DNA of 64,000 bases from Saccopteryx bilineata (GCF_036850765.1 NC_089498.1:51573795-51637794); one strand, 5' to 3'; shown: positions 22,431 through 33,246, counted from the first letter of the stretch. Numbers and translations: made by a program. Notes: a model not told the origin generated them from the letters alone.

Positions 22431-22461
<31 letters not shown>
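22430..22461. repeat. (TA)n microsatellite at L1 edge
   Basis: The run is TATATATATACATATATATATATATATATA. Confidence 0.95.
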
Positions 22462-22534
22462 AAATTGTGTGCCTAGCATACTTTTTGTTGTTGTTGGTTT
22501 ATAACATAGCTGTTGACTATTTGACTGGTTGTGA

Positions 22535-22645
22535 ATGTCCACCCAATCTCTTACTATCTTTATGACATAAGGCACTTTATTAAACTTTCTCTTGCTTAAT
22601 TTTTTATATGTTAAGTAAAGATAATAAAAGGCATGCTTTTGAGTG
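22535..22645 (+). repeat. MIR remnant (weak)
   Basis: TATCTTTATGACATAAGGCACTTTATTAAACTTTCTCTTGC, then TATGTTAAGTAAAGATAATAAAAGG, is a diverged MIR middle. Confidence 0.5.
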
Positions 22646-22699
22646 TTTGACCCAAAGTAATAACAATAACAGTTATAATAATAATGAAGAGGAAGAGGA

Positions 22700-22850
22700 G
22701 GATAGCTAACATCACACGAATTTTTCTACATGTTAATTTATTTAAGCCTCACAGTCACCTATAAGTTAGTTCTCATTATTAGTCCCATTTTACAGATGAG
22801 GAAACTGAGGTATAAGGAGATACACACTCAGGAGATGTCAGTGTGTAGTT
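22700..22850 (-). repeat. MIR SINE remnant
   Basis: TTTATTTAAGCCTCACAGTC and ATTAGTCCCATTTTACAGATGAGGAAACTGAGG are the inverted MIR core. Confidence 0.85.
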
Positions 22851-23255
22851 GGTATCATTAATAAACAAATACCTTTACCTTTCATTATAGTTAGATTTAC
22901 ATCATTGTTTAAAATTCCTTCTTAGTCATTCCATTGTGTCTATATACTTTGTAAGTATATTCTACAGATGGGCATGTTAGTTGCTATTGTGATTGCACAT
23001 GAAGAACAAGTTTTGAAACCCATCACATTTTACCTGAGAGGCCACCTATCTGCTTGTGTTAACTGAAATATATTTCATATTCTTCTTTTCACTTGACTAA
23101 ATTTGTCAAGTTAAATTTACTGAAGAATTGAGAAGGTGAGGCTGTTCAGGCTAATTCATAAGACTAGGAGTAAGATTTTTAGGCAATATACATTGGCTGG
23201 CAGAGGCCTAAGAGATTATATGAAGTTAATATTTTCTTTCCTTTTTTTTAAAAAA
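22851..23255. other. Non-repeat stretch
   Basis: Nothing is recognised. Confidence 0.45.
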
Positions 23256-23256
23256 A

Positions 23257-23391
23257 AAAAACATTTGGAGAGAAGCAGGGAGATAGAGACAGAGAGACAG
23301 GAATATCAAGCTGTTCCTGTATGTGGCCTGACAGGGAATGAACCAGCAAGCTCTACGCATGCTCCAACCAACCAAGCTATCTGGCTAAGGC
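23257..23391 (-). mobile_element. Short tRNA-SINE fragment
   Basis: An A-rich tail is followed by GAGATAGAGACAGAGAGACAGG, TGACAGGGAATGAACCAGC (inverted B box region) and the inverted head CCAAGCTATCTGGCTAAGG. Confidence 0.75.
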
Positions 23392-23394
23392 TTA

Positions 23395-23590
23395 ATTTTT
23401 TATTTATTGATTGATTTTTAAAGAGACAGAGAGAGGAGGGGAGAGAGAGGGGCGGGGGAAGGGAAGCATTCATTTATTGTTCCAGTCAGCCGTGCATTCC
23501 TTGGTGGCTTCCTAAGTGTGCCCTGAGGATCAGACCCGCAACCTTGTCATTTCAGGATGATGCTAACCTACTGAGCTAACTAGCCAGGGC
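23395..23590 (-). mobile_element. tRNA-derived SINE, short form
   Basis: A purine-rich block (AGAGACAGAGAGAGGAGGGG), TGTGCCCTGAGGATCAGACCCGCAACC and the inverted head CTGAGCTAACTAGCCAGGGC are present. It lies directly beside the previous SINE fragment. Confidence 0.8.
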
Positions 23591-23739
23591 GAATATTTTC
23601 AACTTCTGAATTTCTAATTCATTTGTGCATACACTACAGTTGTGGAGAAGAGCTTAAGTGACAGTATATTGGGTTAAGGTTAGTAGACTGAGGGACCTTG
23701 TACAGAGACCGAGACTGTCATTCTCATTAGTGAGCTTTT

Positions 23740-24260
23740 AAGTCACAGAGAGAGTGTTGTTTCCACTGCCTGGGCATTTTCTCTACCTTGTCATCTCTGT
23801 GGGCAGATTGCACCTTCTCAGTGAAGACCTCTCTGTCCAGGTTAGTTGTAATTTCACCCTGTCTCTCTGTCTACAAACATTCCATACCCCCTCTCTCTCC
23901 TTTGTTTTTCTACATAGCACTTACCCCTATCTCAAGCTACACGTTTTACTCATTTTCTATTCCCCCCCCACACACCCAGAGGTATGGAGTCTACTCATAC
24001 TAGTTTGTAGGAACAGACTGCTAAATAGTCAGGATTTTTTCAAGCTGGTTGTTAAATTGGCAGTAATGGGTATAGTTATACCATGGACATTGACCAGCAC
24101 TACAAATTAGGGACTTTTATTCAGAGTTGGTTATTAACTGCTTTGCAAGAGACACATTTTTGTTTCATTCATTGCTTTATCCTCAATAGCTAGAAAAACA
24201 TGCCTTACACAAAGTATATAAAAAGTGTTTGCTGGAAGAAATATAAAATAAATGTGTGAG
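23740..24260 (+). repeat. L2 3' end remnant
   Basis: CTTCTCAGTGAAGACCTCTCTGTCC, TTTTTCTACATAGCACTTACCCC and a following AAGTGTTTGCTGGAAGAAAT are in the order seen at the 3' end of LINE L2. It is an old, non-coding remnant. Confidence 0.55.
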
Positions 24261-25165
24261 TGAGCAAACAAATGGAAGTCACTCAGTGCCTCTCATGTGG
24301 CTGTTAAAACTTGTTGTCATCTTTGCTTTTCTTTGTGCAGTGACTGAGTGACTCACAACCTGGACATAACAAACTAACCTGCCACGTGAGTTTTACTACA
24401 TCTCAGTCACCAAATATGAGACCAAACTAAGTACTGAATTTCTCTCTTCTTGATGACAGTCTTTGGATTTGAGCCAATGAACATTTTTCTACTTAAATTT
24501 AGTAAATTGGGTTTCTTATTTCTTAGTCACTAAAATGGAAAATAGCTAAAATTATCTAAACAGAAACCTGGAAAAGAACATAGTTTGTGTCATAGGGAAG
24601 TTGAAATAACTTGGCCTCAGAGCTCACTTTTACTTCTCCAGCTCGGATTTACATTTACATGTCACCCTAAGGAAGAATGATGCCTATTTTTTTTTAGCTT
24701 GATTGCTTATAATTGCATTACATGTGATTTCTATTATAAAATATTGCTGATTGCTGAGGACCGTATTATCTTGTGTCACGAACTCTGGGATTTCCTTAAT
24801 GTGCCTCCTTTTCTGGAAGAAAACTAGACATTAAGAAATGAATCATATAGTCAGAGTTGAAAATGGACGACCTAAAATAAAATCAAGAATGTCTTTTGTT
24901 GTTGCTCTGTTTTCCTCATTTTCCACATTAGTTTCTTTAAGTTTTTTAATGTCAAAATGTGTAATCAGATTTGAAATATCATTGTTTTCTTGGCACGACC
25001 TCAACGAATATGGAACTGAGTGTGGAAAGACTTGAGTTTAAGAAAAATATTTCAAGTTTAAAAAATTAAGAAAGGTATGGAACAAGTATAAGTAAAAATT
25101 GTTTTATTTCTTAGAATGTAGGTAGTTTTTTTAAGGCTTAGATAAGGAGATGTAAGGAAAGTGAA
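24261..25165. other. Non-repeat stretch
   Basis: No gene or repeat family is recognised. Confidence 0.45.
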
Positions 25166-25167
25166 AA

Positions 25168-25599
25168 GGGAGTATCTTTTTTCTTTTTTTTTTTTTTTTT
25201 TTTTTTTGTATTTTTCTGAAGCTGGAAACAGGGAGAGACAGTCAGACAGACTCCCACATGCGCCCAACCAGGATTCACTGGGCACGCCCACCAGGGGCGA
25301 TGCTCTGCCCACCAGGGGGCGATGCTCTGTCCCTCTGGGGCGTTGCTCTGCCGCGACCAGAGCCACTCTAGCGCCTGGAGCAGAGGCCAAGAGCAATCCC
25401 CAGCGCCCGGGCCATCTTTGCTCCAATGGAGCCTTGGTTGCAGGAGAGGAAGAGAGAGACAGAGAGGAAGGGGGGGGGTAGAGAAGCAAATGGGCGCCTC
25501 TCCTATGTGCCCTGGCTGGGAATCGAACCCGGGTCCCCCACACGCCAGGCCGACGCTCTACCGCTGAGGCAACCTGCCAGGGCGGGAGTATCTTTTTTT
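25168..25599 (-). mobile_element. tRNA-derived SINE, long-tail type, two CTCF-like motifs, with TSD
   Basis: The full-length copy (25183-25583) has TSD GGGAGTATCTTTTTT at 25168-25182 and again from 25584. The tail shows GAGAGACAGTCAGACAGACTCC and two motifs (25288 and 25309). GCCACTCTAGCGCCTGGAGC marks the two-motif subfamily. The 161-codon antisense frame is SINE sequence. Confidence 0.95.
25288..25323 (+). promoter_or_regulatory. Paired CTCF-like motifs in a SINE
   Basis: CCACCAGGGGCGAT starts at 25288 (one G short) and CCACCAGGGGGCGAT at 25309, 21 bp apart. The second holds CCACCAGGGGGCG, the core of the CTCF consensus. Binding is inferred. Confidence 0.55.
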
Positions 25600-25973
25600 A
25601 AAGGAGTACCTGTATTAAATCTGCTAGTTAATGTGGAAGTATAGATGAATACGTAAATCCAATGATTCAGTACCATTTCTGATTAAACAAATTTGATATG
25701 TCTAAGGGCTGCCTTTAGCTTGTTAGTTAGAGAGAATGATAATGCCATTTTATGGTAAGTCCTGTGGGGCTGTAAGGAGAGTAAAAATTATTTCTATTTA
25801 TATGTAATCTTGCCTCTGCTAAGGACTTGTATATATCCCGTTCCAATCTTAAATAATACTGTGAGATATTATTTGTGTCAATTAAAATGCTATTTGTAAC
25901 AAGTATCTAAGTGTCAATTTAAAGGGGTTGGAACATCAAAGAAATGAATTACATTACAAATTTAAAAGTTCAC
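25600..25973. other. Non-repeat stretch
   Basis: Nothing is recognised. Confidence 0.45.
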
Positions 25974-26216
25974 TTTTTTTTTTTGTAACAGAGACAGAGA
26001 CAGAGAGAAGGATGGATAGGGACAGACAGACAGGAAGAAAGAGAGAAGAGAAGCATCAATTCTACATCGTGGCTCCTTAGTTGTTCATTGATTGCTTTCT
26101 CATATGTGCCTTGACTGGGGGGCTACAGCAACCTGAGTGACCTCTTGTTCAAACCAGTGACCTTGGGCTCAAGCTGGTGAGCCTTGCTCAAACCAGATGA
26201 GCCCATGTTCAAGTTC
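25974..26216 (-). mobile_element. tRNA-derived SINE, CCTGACCAGGC-head type, head missing
   Basis: A T-run, ACAGAGACAGAGAGAAGG, TTGTTCATTGATTGCTTTCTC and CAAACCAGATGAGCCCATG are present. The tRNA-like head is absent, so this is a 5'-truncated copy. Confidence 0.85.
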
Positions 26217-26668
26217 AGTAGATACTAAGGATAATGAGGAAAATACTATAAGCAAAAACATGCCAATAAATCGGAAAACAAACCCCTGTGGGTTTTTCAT
26301 TTTGTGTAAACATATTAAATTGTGTTTGTATTTTTACACATAGAGGCATTTTTCCTCTCCTCTATCATGTTCTAATCTTTTATTCTAAGTTGGACTTACC
26401 TAAAATGCACTGGTTTTCTAAAAGGGATGCTACTGAGATATTATTTACCTAGTGATTTGAAGCCTTTTTTCTATTTAAATAAAATTATTCACAATCTAAA
26501 TTAAGAATGTTAGCTTTGATGTCAGCTAGTTGGCTGACATAATAATTTTTTCTCTCTTTTTTTTATCTTAAAGCATTCAACACTTAATTTCCCAATATAA
26601 CAGCTTAAGAAATGGTGTAGTGTATTTTGAAATTTACTTTTATTAAACCATAAAATAGTTTTGTTTCA
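26217..26668. other. AT-rich non-repeat stretch
   Basis: Nothing is recognised. Confidence 0.45.
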
Positions 26669-27021
26669 AGACATATTTAAGGCCCTGGTGATGGCTCAGT
26701 GAATAGAGGGTCCACCTGGCGTATAGACACCCCACGTTTAATTCCCAATCAGGGTACATAGGAAAAGTGACTATCTGCCTCTCTCTCCTTCTCTCCTCCT
26801 TTCCCTCCCTCATCTAGTGGCTTGATTGGCTCAAGCAAGGACCTGGGTGCTGAGGATAGCTCAGTGAGTCTGAGCACATCAGTCTCAGGTGCTAAAAATA
26901 GCTTGGCTTGGTACTAGAGCATCAACCCCAGACAGGGTTGCTGTGTGGGTCCTGGTTGGGGGACATGCAGGAGTCTGTCTCACTATCTCCCCTCCTCTCA
27001 CTTAAAAAAAGATATATTTAA
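26669..27021 (+). mobile_element. tRNA-derived SINE, diverged, with TSD
   Basis: The head GCCCTGGTGATGGCTCAGTG starts at 26682. The middle has TGGCTTGATTGGCTCAAGC and the end has GGGACATGCAGGAGTCTGTC. The TSD AGACATATTTAA / AGATATATTTAA lies at 26669-26680 and 27010-27021 (11 of 12 match). Its motif region is too decayed to count as CTCF-like. Confidence 0.88.
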
Positions 27022-27107
27022 AACAATTGCCATCAGTTAGTATTTTTAATTGTGACAGTTTCCTTTTATTAAAAATAAATATCCTCCCTCTTACTTAAAA
27101 ATATTTT

Positions 27108-27490
27108 CTACACTGGTGGTGGCACAGTGAATAGAGCATCAACCTGGGACATTCAGGTCCCAGGTTCAAAACCCCAAGGTTGCCAGCTGGAGTGCAGGCT
27201 CACCAGCTTAAGTGTGGGGTTTCTGGCTTGAGCATGAGATCATCAACATTATCCCATGATCTCTGGCTTAAGTCCAAAGGTCGCTGGCTTGAACCTAAGG
27301 TTGCTGGCTCAACTGGAGCACCCCGCATCCCCCTACTACACCCCTCATCATCGCATATATGAGAAGCAATCAATGAACAATTGATGCAACTATGAATTGA
27401 TGCTTTTCTTCTCTCTCCCTTCCTGTCTCCCTGTCTCCATCTCTCTCTTTCTTTCTCTTGCTAAAAAATAAAAGAAAAAAGAAATAAAAA
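27108..27490 (+). mobile_element. tRNA-derived SINE, CCTGACC-like head, several TTGGCTTGAG units
   Basis: The head CACTGGTGGTGGCACAGTGAATAG and weak B box GGTTCAAAACC are followed by repeated CTGGCTTGAG / CTGGCTTAAG units (27225-27310). GAGAAGCAATCAATGAACAA and a CTCTCTCTTTCTTTCTC tail follow. TTCTACA flanks both sides. Confidence 0.85.
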
Positions 27491-27529
27491 TTCTACAATC
27501 ATCACACAATGTTATACTTTGGAGGAAAT

Positions 27530-27701
27530 ATTAGAAATCATCCAATTTTCCTTGCTTCACAGTGAAAAAACTAACGTCCAGAAAAGATAGGAGAGTCATT
27601 GAAAGTTCCATAGCCAAATAATGGTTGATCAAACACAACCACACAATTTTCCCTACATTTCAGTCTAGTAAACCTTATATCACACCACACAAATCTTTCT
27701 G
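27530..27701 (-). repeat. MIR-like remnant (weak)
   Basis: TTCACAGTGAAAAAACTAACGTCCAGAAAAGATAGG followed by CATAGCCAAATAATGG resembles the inverted MIR core. Confidence 0.45.
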
Positions 27702-28278
27702 ATGCCTAAAAACACTGAGGTTTCTTTTTAAATTTTTTTCTATGGTAAATATTTATAGTCTTAAACCTCATGTTAAAGTTTAGCTTACCAAAGCCCTGAG
27801 AATATGAAAATCAGAAATCTAGAAGAAAATGTTAGCTTTTCAGTAAAAGGGCAAGTGTGTTTTTGAAATGCTCCATGTCATGTCAGAAAAAAAATTCCCC
27901 CTTTCCAATTAAATACTCTAAGAAAGCAATAATGCTTTTGGATTGTTTCAGTAATTGTATAACCTTGTAACTTATTTTATAAAAACAAATTGCCTAGCAG
28001 AAGGTGTCAGTAAACTTATGTCCCATTAAATACACTGTGAAAATAATATAGTCACATCTGGTAATCTGGTGCTTTAGTAAGGAATGCCAGTAAAGTGGCT
28101 CTGCTAAAGGAACTATTTTTTCTCACCAGGGTGCTGAGTTTTTGGTTGGTGGGGAGGAAAAGTTAAATGCATTTGCAATAAAGGCAAATTGTCAATTCTG
28201 TGCAACTGACACCTGGTCTGCTGAGGATCTTTAGAAACATAACAATTGACTCTAAATTGCCATATATTTAATATCAAA
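27702..28278. other. Non-repeat stretch
   Basis: Nothing is recognised. Confidence 0.45.
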
Positions 28279-28705
28279 ATATTTTTATTCTTGGCCCTGG
28301 CCAGTTGGCTCAGTGGTGGAGCGTCGGCCTGGCATGTGGGAGTCCTGGGTTTGATTCCTGGCCAGGGCACACAGGAGAAGCGCCCATCTGCTTCTCCACC
28401 CCTCCCCCCCTCCTTCCTCTCTGTCTCTCTCTTCCCCTCCCGCAGCTGAGGCTCCGTTGGAGCAAAGTTGGCCTGGGCGCTGAGGATGGCTCTGTGGCCT
28501 CTGCCTCAGGTGCTAGAATGGCTTTGGTTGTGACAGAGCAACGCCCCAGATGGGCAGAGCATTGCCCCCTGGTGGGCATGCCGGGTGGATCCCTGTCGGG
28601 CACATGCGGGAGTCTTCTGACTGCCTCCTGGTTTCCAACTTCAGAAAAATACAAAAAATATATATATATATTTATATATATAAAATATATATATATTTTA
28701 TTCTT
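28279..28705 (+). mobile_element. tRNA-derived SINE, long-tail type, with TSD
   Basis: The full-length copy starts at 28293 (GCCCTGGCCAGTTGGCTCAG) and ends with CAGAAAAATACAAAAAATA and a TA-repeat tail (28658-28697). An approximate duplication ATATTTTTATTCTT / ATATTTTATTCTT flanks it. The inverted CTCF-like motif ATTGCCCCCTGGTGG lies at 28561-28575. Confidence 0.93.
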
Positions 28706-29117
28706 AAATCAACCTACCTAGATTATGCTCCAGAGATGGGATATAATTCTGCTGACCAGGCTGTGTAACTTACAAGACTTTTAGCAGATAAATTGTCTCT
28801 GGTATGGTTTAGAAGCAAGAGTTTTGATTAAATATTTTTGAAGAAAGAAGCAAAACAGAATTTTTAAAAAATATATACTTTTTTTTATTATTTCTTTATG
28901 ACTAATTTGCCTACATTTATAGATTCACCCCCTTTATGCAGGGGATCTTTTAATCTTATGCAAAAATATTATGCACCAAGAAATAACTTTTTTATTTCTA
29001 ATCATATTGTTCCTTCTTAAACAATGAAAGCAGTCAGTGTTGGTTAGGAGAAGAACTCCACATATATGGAATAGAGAAGAAGATTATTTTATAATCTATT
29101 TTAAATTACAGTTTATA
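28706..29117. other. AT-rich non-repeat stretch
   Basis: Nothing is recognised. Confidence 0.45.
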
Positions 29118-29385
29118 GTCAATATTATTTTGTATTAGTTTCATGTGTTTTGTATTAGTTTCATAGTGGTTTGGCAATCAGATGCTTCATAAGCTGTTTC
29201 CCAATATTTCCAGTACCCACCTGGCACCATACATAGTTATTACAATACCTTTGACTATATTTCCTATGTTGTACTTTATATCTTTGTGCCTACTTTATAA
29301 CTACCAATTTGTACTCCTTAATCTCTTTACATTTTTTACCAATTCTCCAATCCCTGTCCCTTCTGGCAACCGTTAGTCTGTTTAG
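29118..29385 (-). mobile_element. L1 3' UTR fragment, antisense
   Basis: GGCACCATACATAGTTATTACAATACC, CCTATGTTGTACTTTATATC and CCCTTCTGGCAACCGTTAG follow the order of a common mammalian L1 3' UTR. It is a different part and subfamily from the copies at 1268 and 36090. Confidence 0.75.
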
Positions 29386-29439
29386 AGAAGTAAAATTTAA
29401 ATGCTGATCATCCTGTATTTCACACAGTACAAAATTATT

Positions 29440-30145
29440 ATAATAATTAATTATTATTATTATTATTATTACTACTTAGAGAAAGAGAGGGAAAGACAAG
29501 GACAGACAGACAGGAAGGAAGAGAGATGAGAAACGTCAACTCATAGTTGTAGCACCTTAGTTTTGTTATTCATTGACTGCTTTCTTTTTTTTTTTTTTTT
29601 GTATTTTTCTGAAGCTGGAAACGGGGAGGCAGTCAGACAGACTCCTGCATGCGCCCGACCAGGATCCACCTGGCATGCCCACCAGGGGGCGATGCTCTGC
29701 CCCTCTGGGTGTCGCTCTGTTGCATCCAGAGCCATTCTAGCTCCTGAGGCAGAGGCCACAGAGCCATCCTCAGCGCCTGGGCCAACTTTGCTCCAATGGA
29801 GCCTTGGCCTCAGGAGGGGAAGAGAGAGACAGAGAGGAAGGAGAGGGGGAGGGGTGGAGAAGCAGATGGGTACTTCTCTTGTGTGCTCTGGCCAGGAATC
29901 AAACCCAGGACTCCCACACACCAGGCCAACACTCCACTGCTGAGCCAACCAGCCAGGGCCTTGACTGCTTTCTTATATATGCCTTGACCGGGGGCTCCAA
30001 CTGAGCCAGTGACCACTTGCTCAAGCCAGTGACCTTGGGCTTAACCAGCAATGATCCCATGCTCAAGTCGGCAACCCCACACTCAAGCTGGATGAGGCTG
30101 TGTTCAAGCTGGTGACCTCCACTGACCAAGCCACTGCAGCTAGAC
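29440..30145 (-). mobile_element. tRNA-derived SINE split by a second SINE
   Basis: The outer element shows GACAGACAGACAGGAAGG, TTGTAGCACCTTAG and TTGACTGCTTTCTT on the left. After the inserted SINE it continues with TATATGCCTTGACCGGGGGC and repeated CTCAAGCCAGTGACC units to about 30145. Its tRNA-like head is degraded. Confidence 0.85.
29573..29974 (-). mobile_element. Long-tail SINE nested in another SINE, one CTCF-like motif
   Basis: The full-length copy (29587-29960) is flanked by a perfect 14-bp duplication TTGACTGCTTTCTT (29573-29586, 29961-29974), which is sequence of the host SINE. It has one motif, CCACCAGGGGGCGAT, at 29679-29693. The diagnostic GAGGCAGTCAGACAGACTCC places it in the one-motif subfamily. 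Confidence 0.95.
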
Positions 30146-30169
30146 AGTTTTCTCAGGGTCACTAGTTAA

Positions 30170-30330
30170 CCAGTAGGAGGCAGCCCAGGTAGGTCTGAAC
30201 AGGTCTAGGTGTGAACTTTCACTCTGCTAATAGCTTGGTGTTCCACCAAAATCTTAACAAAGTTACTTAACCTTATTGAGCCTCAGTAACTTCTTTGAAA
30301 TAGAGATAATAATAATAAATTAACTCACTT
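30170..30330 (+). repeat. MIR SINE remnant
   Basis: AACAAAGTTACTTAACCTTATTGAGCCTCAGTAAC followed by GAAATAGAGATAATAATAATAAATTAAC matches the MIR core. Confidence 0.7.
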
Positions 30331-30766
30331 TGTTTTTCTCATATAGAGATCTGTTAATGGGTGATGCATGAAATGATAAGTGGACAAGATAATTCTAGAA
30401 TTGAGTTTCATCACTTTTTAATGGTCTTTCTGTCAGCAGTCCTATTTGACAGCTGTATTCTAGCTTAGACAGGGAGAAGAAGGATCAACAACACGTTGCT
30501 TTGATTCTATCAAATGTTTGGATTTCCCATCTACACACACGCATACCCATCAACCCAGATAAATTGCAGCCCACTAGCCATACTCAAAATCTGGCAGAAC
30601 CTCATCCCTACTTAGTTTCTTGATTTTAGCCTGGGCCAAATGTGTTGACTGAGCAGGGATGTTTGTGGTCAAGGTATTTAGTTGATTAAGCTGAATTAAA
30701 ATGGTTTAAAACTCCACACACACTTTAGTCATTCATACAGCATTAGAGGCAAATCATGTAGAATAC
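30331..30766. other. Non-repeat stretch
   Basis: Nothing is recognised. Confidence 0.45.
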
Positions 30767-31689
30767 ATTCTAAGTAGTGGTGGGATTCAAATAATTTAAC
30801 AACCAGCTGTCTACCCTAATGTCTGTTTTAAGTATAAAAAAATATACTGAAAAGTAGTTTATTATTTTATACATTTAATACTTAAATAAGAACAATAAAA
30901 GAGATACACAAAACAAGATTATGTTATATAAAATAGTTTTAAAATATTAATGAAAAAATGTTAAGTAATACCTGACAAAAAACAATAAAATTGTTATTTA
31001 ACATATTTCTATATTGTTTCTCAATTGGCGTCCTCACTTGCAAATATTTTCACCTATGGACAGAATGAACATTACTATGGGCACTTAGAATACGCTGTTG
31101 CACAGATAAATTTTTTTTTTTTTTTTGTATTTTTCTGAAGTTGGAAACGGGGAGGCAGTCAGACAGACTTCCGCATGCGCCCGACCGGGATCCACCTGGC
31201 ATGCCCACCAGGGGGCGATGCTCCGCCCATCTGGGCCATTGCTCTGTTGCATCCAGAGCCATTCTAGCACCCGAGGCAGAGGCCACAGAGCCATTCTCAG
31301 TGCCCAGGCCAACTTTGCTCCAATAGAGCCTTGGCTGCGGGAGGGGAAGAGAGAGACAGAGAGGAAGGAGAGGGGGTGGGGTGGAGAAGCAGCAGACAGG
31401 TGCTTCTCCTGTGTGCCCTGGCCAGGAATCGAACCCGGGACTCCTGCACGCCAGGCCGACACTCTACCACTGAGCCAAATAGCCAGGGCCGCACAGATAA
31501 ATGTTAAAAAAAGATTAAGGAATGTAAATTTGTGATTTCCAAATTGGGTGGCTGCCCAGGTGCCCACCTTAGAGAGCGCTCTGATTACAAGTGCCATTTT
31601 AACAACCAGTTCACCAAACTCAACAAAAAATTAGGTATCAGTTCTGCCAAACTGGTGTGAACCGCCTGAATCCCACCACTGATTCCAAG
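30767..31689. mobile_element. Non-autonomous hAT element carrying a SINE
   Basis: The element spans 30775-31681. The left end TAGTGGTGGGATTC and right end GAATCCCACCACTG form a terminal inverted repeat. The flanking 8-bp duplication ATTCTAAG / ATTCCAAG (30767-30774, 31682-31689) matches at 7 of 8. Without the inserted SINE it is about 520 bp and AT-rich. No transposase coding is visible. Confidence 0.88.
31100..31502 (-). mobile_element. Long-tail SINE nested in a hAT element, one CTCF-like motif
   Basis: The full-length copy (31112-31490) has a perfect 12-bp TSD GCACAGATAAAT at 31100-31111 and 31491-31502. It has one motif, CCACCAGGGGGCGAT, at 31205-31219 and belongs to the one-motif subfamily. 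Frames of up to 170 codons here are SINE shadows. Confidence 0.95.
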
Positions 31690-32238
31690 TGCAAAACTGC
31701 AGGAGTCTTCCATGCATCATAGCTTTATAACCAAAGTGATTCAGTGGGACCACTGGGTGAGGCTCTTGGCTGTGTCCATTTATGAACCATAACTTAGCCC
31801 CAACTTCACAGACTGGTTCACATTCTTAGAAACTGCATGCTGGCTAAGTAGATTGATTTATACATTTAAGACATGCACATATTTACTGGAATTTTCAAAC
31901 TTGTTTTAAGGTGATAGCAACTCAACTTTCACATTATAAGTATCATAGATTAATCAGTCTCTTCATGGGAAAGAACTATGTAGAAACCCTAGTACTGACT
32001 TCCTAAGTGCATTGTGAAAATTATGAGTTAATGTGTATGTGCAAGTACAAATAATAAAAGATATTTAGTCAACAAAGAATCACTTTTTTCTGCACATTAC
32101 ATTAGTATACCTAAAGCACACAGGGTATTTACTTTCTTAAGGTGAAGTAAAGTTTCTTCATTTGAAAAACAGGTAAGACCAACTGTATGAATGATCTACA
32201 TGTAGTTATTCACAAGCTGATACTTGGTAGGCACTAAA
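31690..32238. other. Non-repeat stretch
   Basis: Nothing is recognised. Confidence 0.45.
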
Positions 32239-32420
32239 GCTCTGGTTGCCAACTGAGGGTCTCTGACAATACCTAGAGACTTTTTATAATTGTCATTATT
32301 ACTATCTAGTGAGTAGAAGTCAGGGACATTGCCAAATATCCTCTAAGGCAGAGGACATTCTCCCACAACAAAAAATTATCCAGTCCAAAATATCAAGAGT
32401 GCTATGGTTAAGAAACCCTG
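32239..32420 (+). repeat. MER20: MER20 (hAT-Charlie remnant)
   Basis: TCTGGTTGCCAACTGAGGGT, ATCTAGTGAGTAGAAGTCAGGGAC, CACAACAAAAAATTATCCAGTCC and GTTAAGAAACCCTG follow the MER20 consensus from end to end. MER20 is an old eutherian DNA transposon, some copies of which act as regulatory elements in the uterine lining. Nothing in this sequence shows whether this copy is active. Confidence 0.85.
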
Positions 32421-32439
32421 AACAAAAGTAAATGGTTTC

Positions 32440-32600
32440 GATTTAGTCCTCATAAACACTGTATGATGAGAATTCTGTTGTTATCGCCATTTTAAAGAAG
32501 CAGAAATCATAGCAATCAGAATTCAAAAGGTTGTCCAAGATCCCAGAACTAGTGAGGGAACATAGGTTGGCTTAATCCAGAACACAGACGCTTTATCCAT
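32440..32600 (-). repeat. MIR-like remnant
   Basis: AGTCCTCATAAACACTGTATGATGAG, TTGTTATCGCCATTTTAAAG and GTTGTCCAAGATCCCAGAACTAGTG are inverted MIR segments. Its right end is included in the local duplication described at 32541. Confidence 0.65.
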
Positions 32601-32707
32601 GCCTGTGTAGGGTGTAAAAATTATTTTTTCCTTCTACCTTTCTAAATTCTTTTGGCTAGGTCAATAATCAAATGAACATGAAATAAATTGACAGGGGAAA
32701 ACAACCA
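32541..32707 (+). repeat. Local direct repeat, copy 1 (167 bp)
   Basis: This segment and 33247-33413 are the same length and differ at about 9 of 167 positions by eye (roughly 95% identity). The repeated part joins a MIR end to the start of repeat Y, so the duplication happened after those two were already side by side. Confidence 0.92.
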
Positions 32708-33175
32708 AGCCTGTTATGAACGGACACACACGAATTGTATAGGAATGCGAGATGAATATAGTGCAGTCGGTTAAAGCTTATTATGTACCATCTTGAGCTC
32801 AGGAGAAGGGGCAGAGGTTTGAGGTTTGGGACTTCGAAGGACAGGAAGACAAATCACATGGAGGTAGAAAAGCAAGTGTTTAATAAATATATCTTTGCTG
32901 AGCTATCTTTAACCAGGGAACACAGAGAGGGCTGTGATCAAGTAAGTCTTGCTGGTTTCTTCTCAATCACACTTACAGTTCCCATTTAACTTTACTTATC
33001 TATGTTGATATCACACTTCCTGGAGCCTATCCTCTCTCTAAATTTCTTTTCAGCAGTTAGGAGGAAAGTAAAAAGTTCTTTCTGAGTCTTTGTGGGGTTT
33101 TTTTTAATAACCAGCTTAAAATAATATCTTAAAGAGGAGTATTTGGAGTGGCTAACTGCTCCCCCTAATCTTCTA
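32605..33175 (+). repeat. Unassigned LTR-like repeat Y, copy 1
   Basis: It matches 61465-62030 in order: TGTGTAGGGTGTAAAAATTA, TTGGCTAGGTCAATAA, GTTAAAGCTTATT, AGGAAGACAAATCACATGGAGG, TAATAAATATATCTTTGCTG, GGGAACACAGAGAGGGC and CAGTTAGGAGGAAAG. The AATAAA within it and the TG start would suit an LTR. I do not know the family. Confidence 0.55.
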
Positions 33176-33246
33176 AGGTCAGGGTCAGGGTCAGGATTAG
33201 AATCCCTTTCTCTGCTTCCATCACAGAGTGCTGCCTTGTTGATTAG

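Noticed and set aside
25168..25599. Bacterial-type promoter, operon or terminator features
   Set aside because: The sequence is mammalian, so such calls do not apply.
29459..29472. CRISPR-like or regular spaced repeats
   Set aside because: ATT and similar short runs are simple repeats. No spaced palindromic array exists anywhere in the window.
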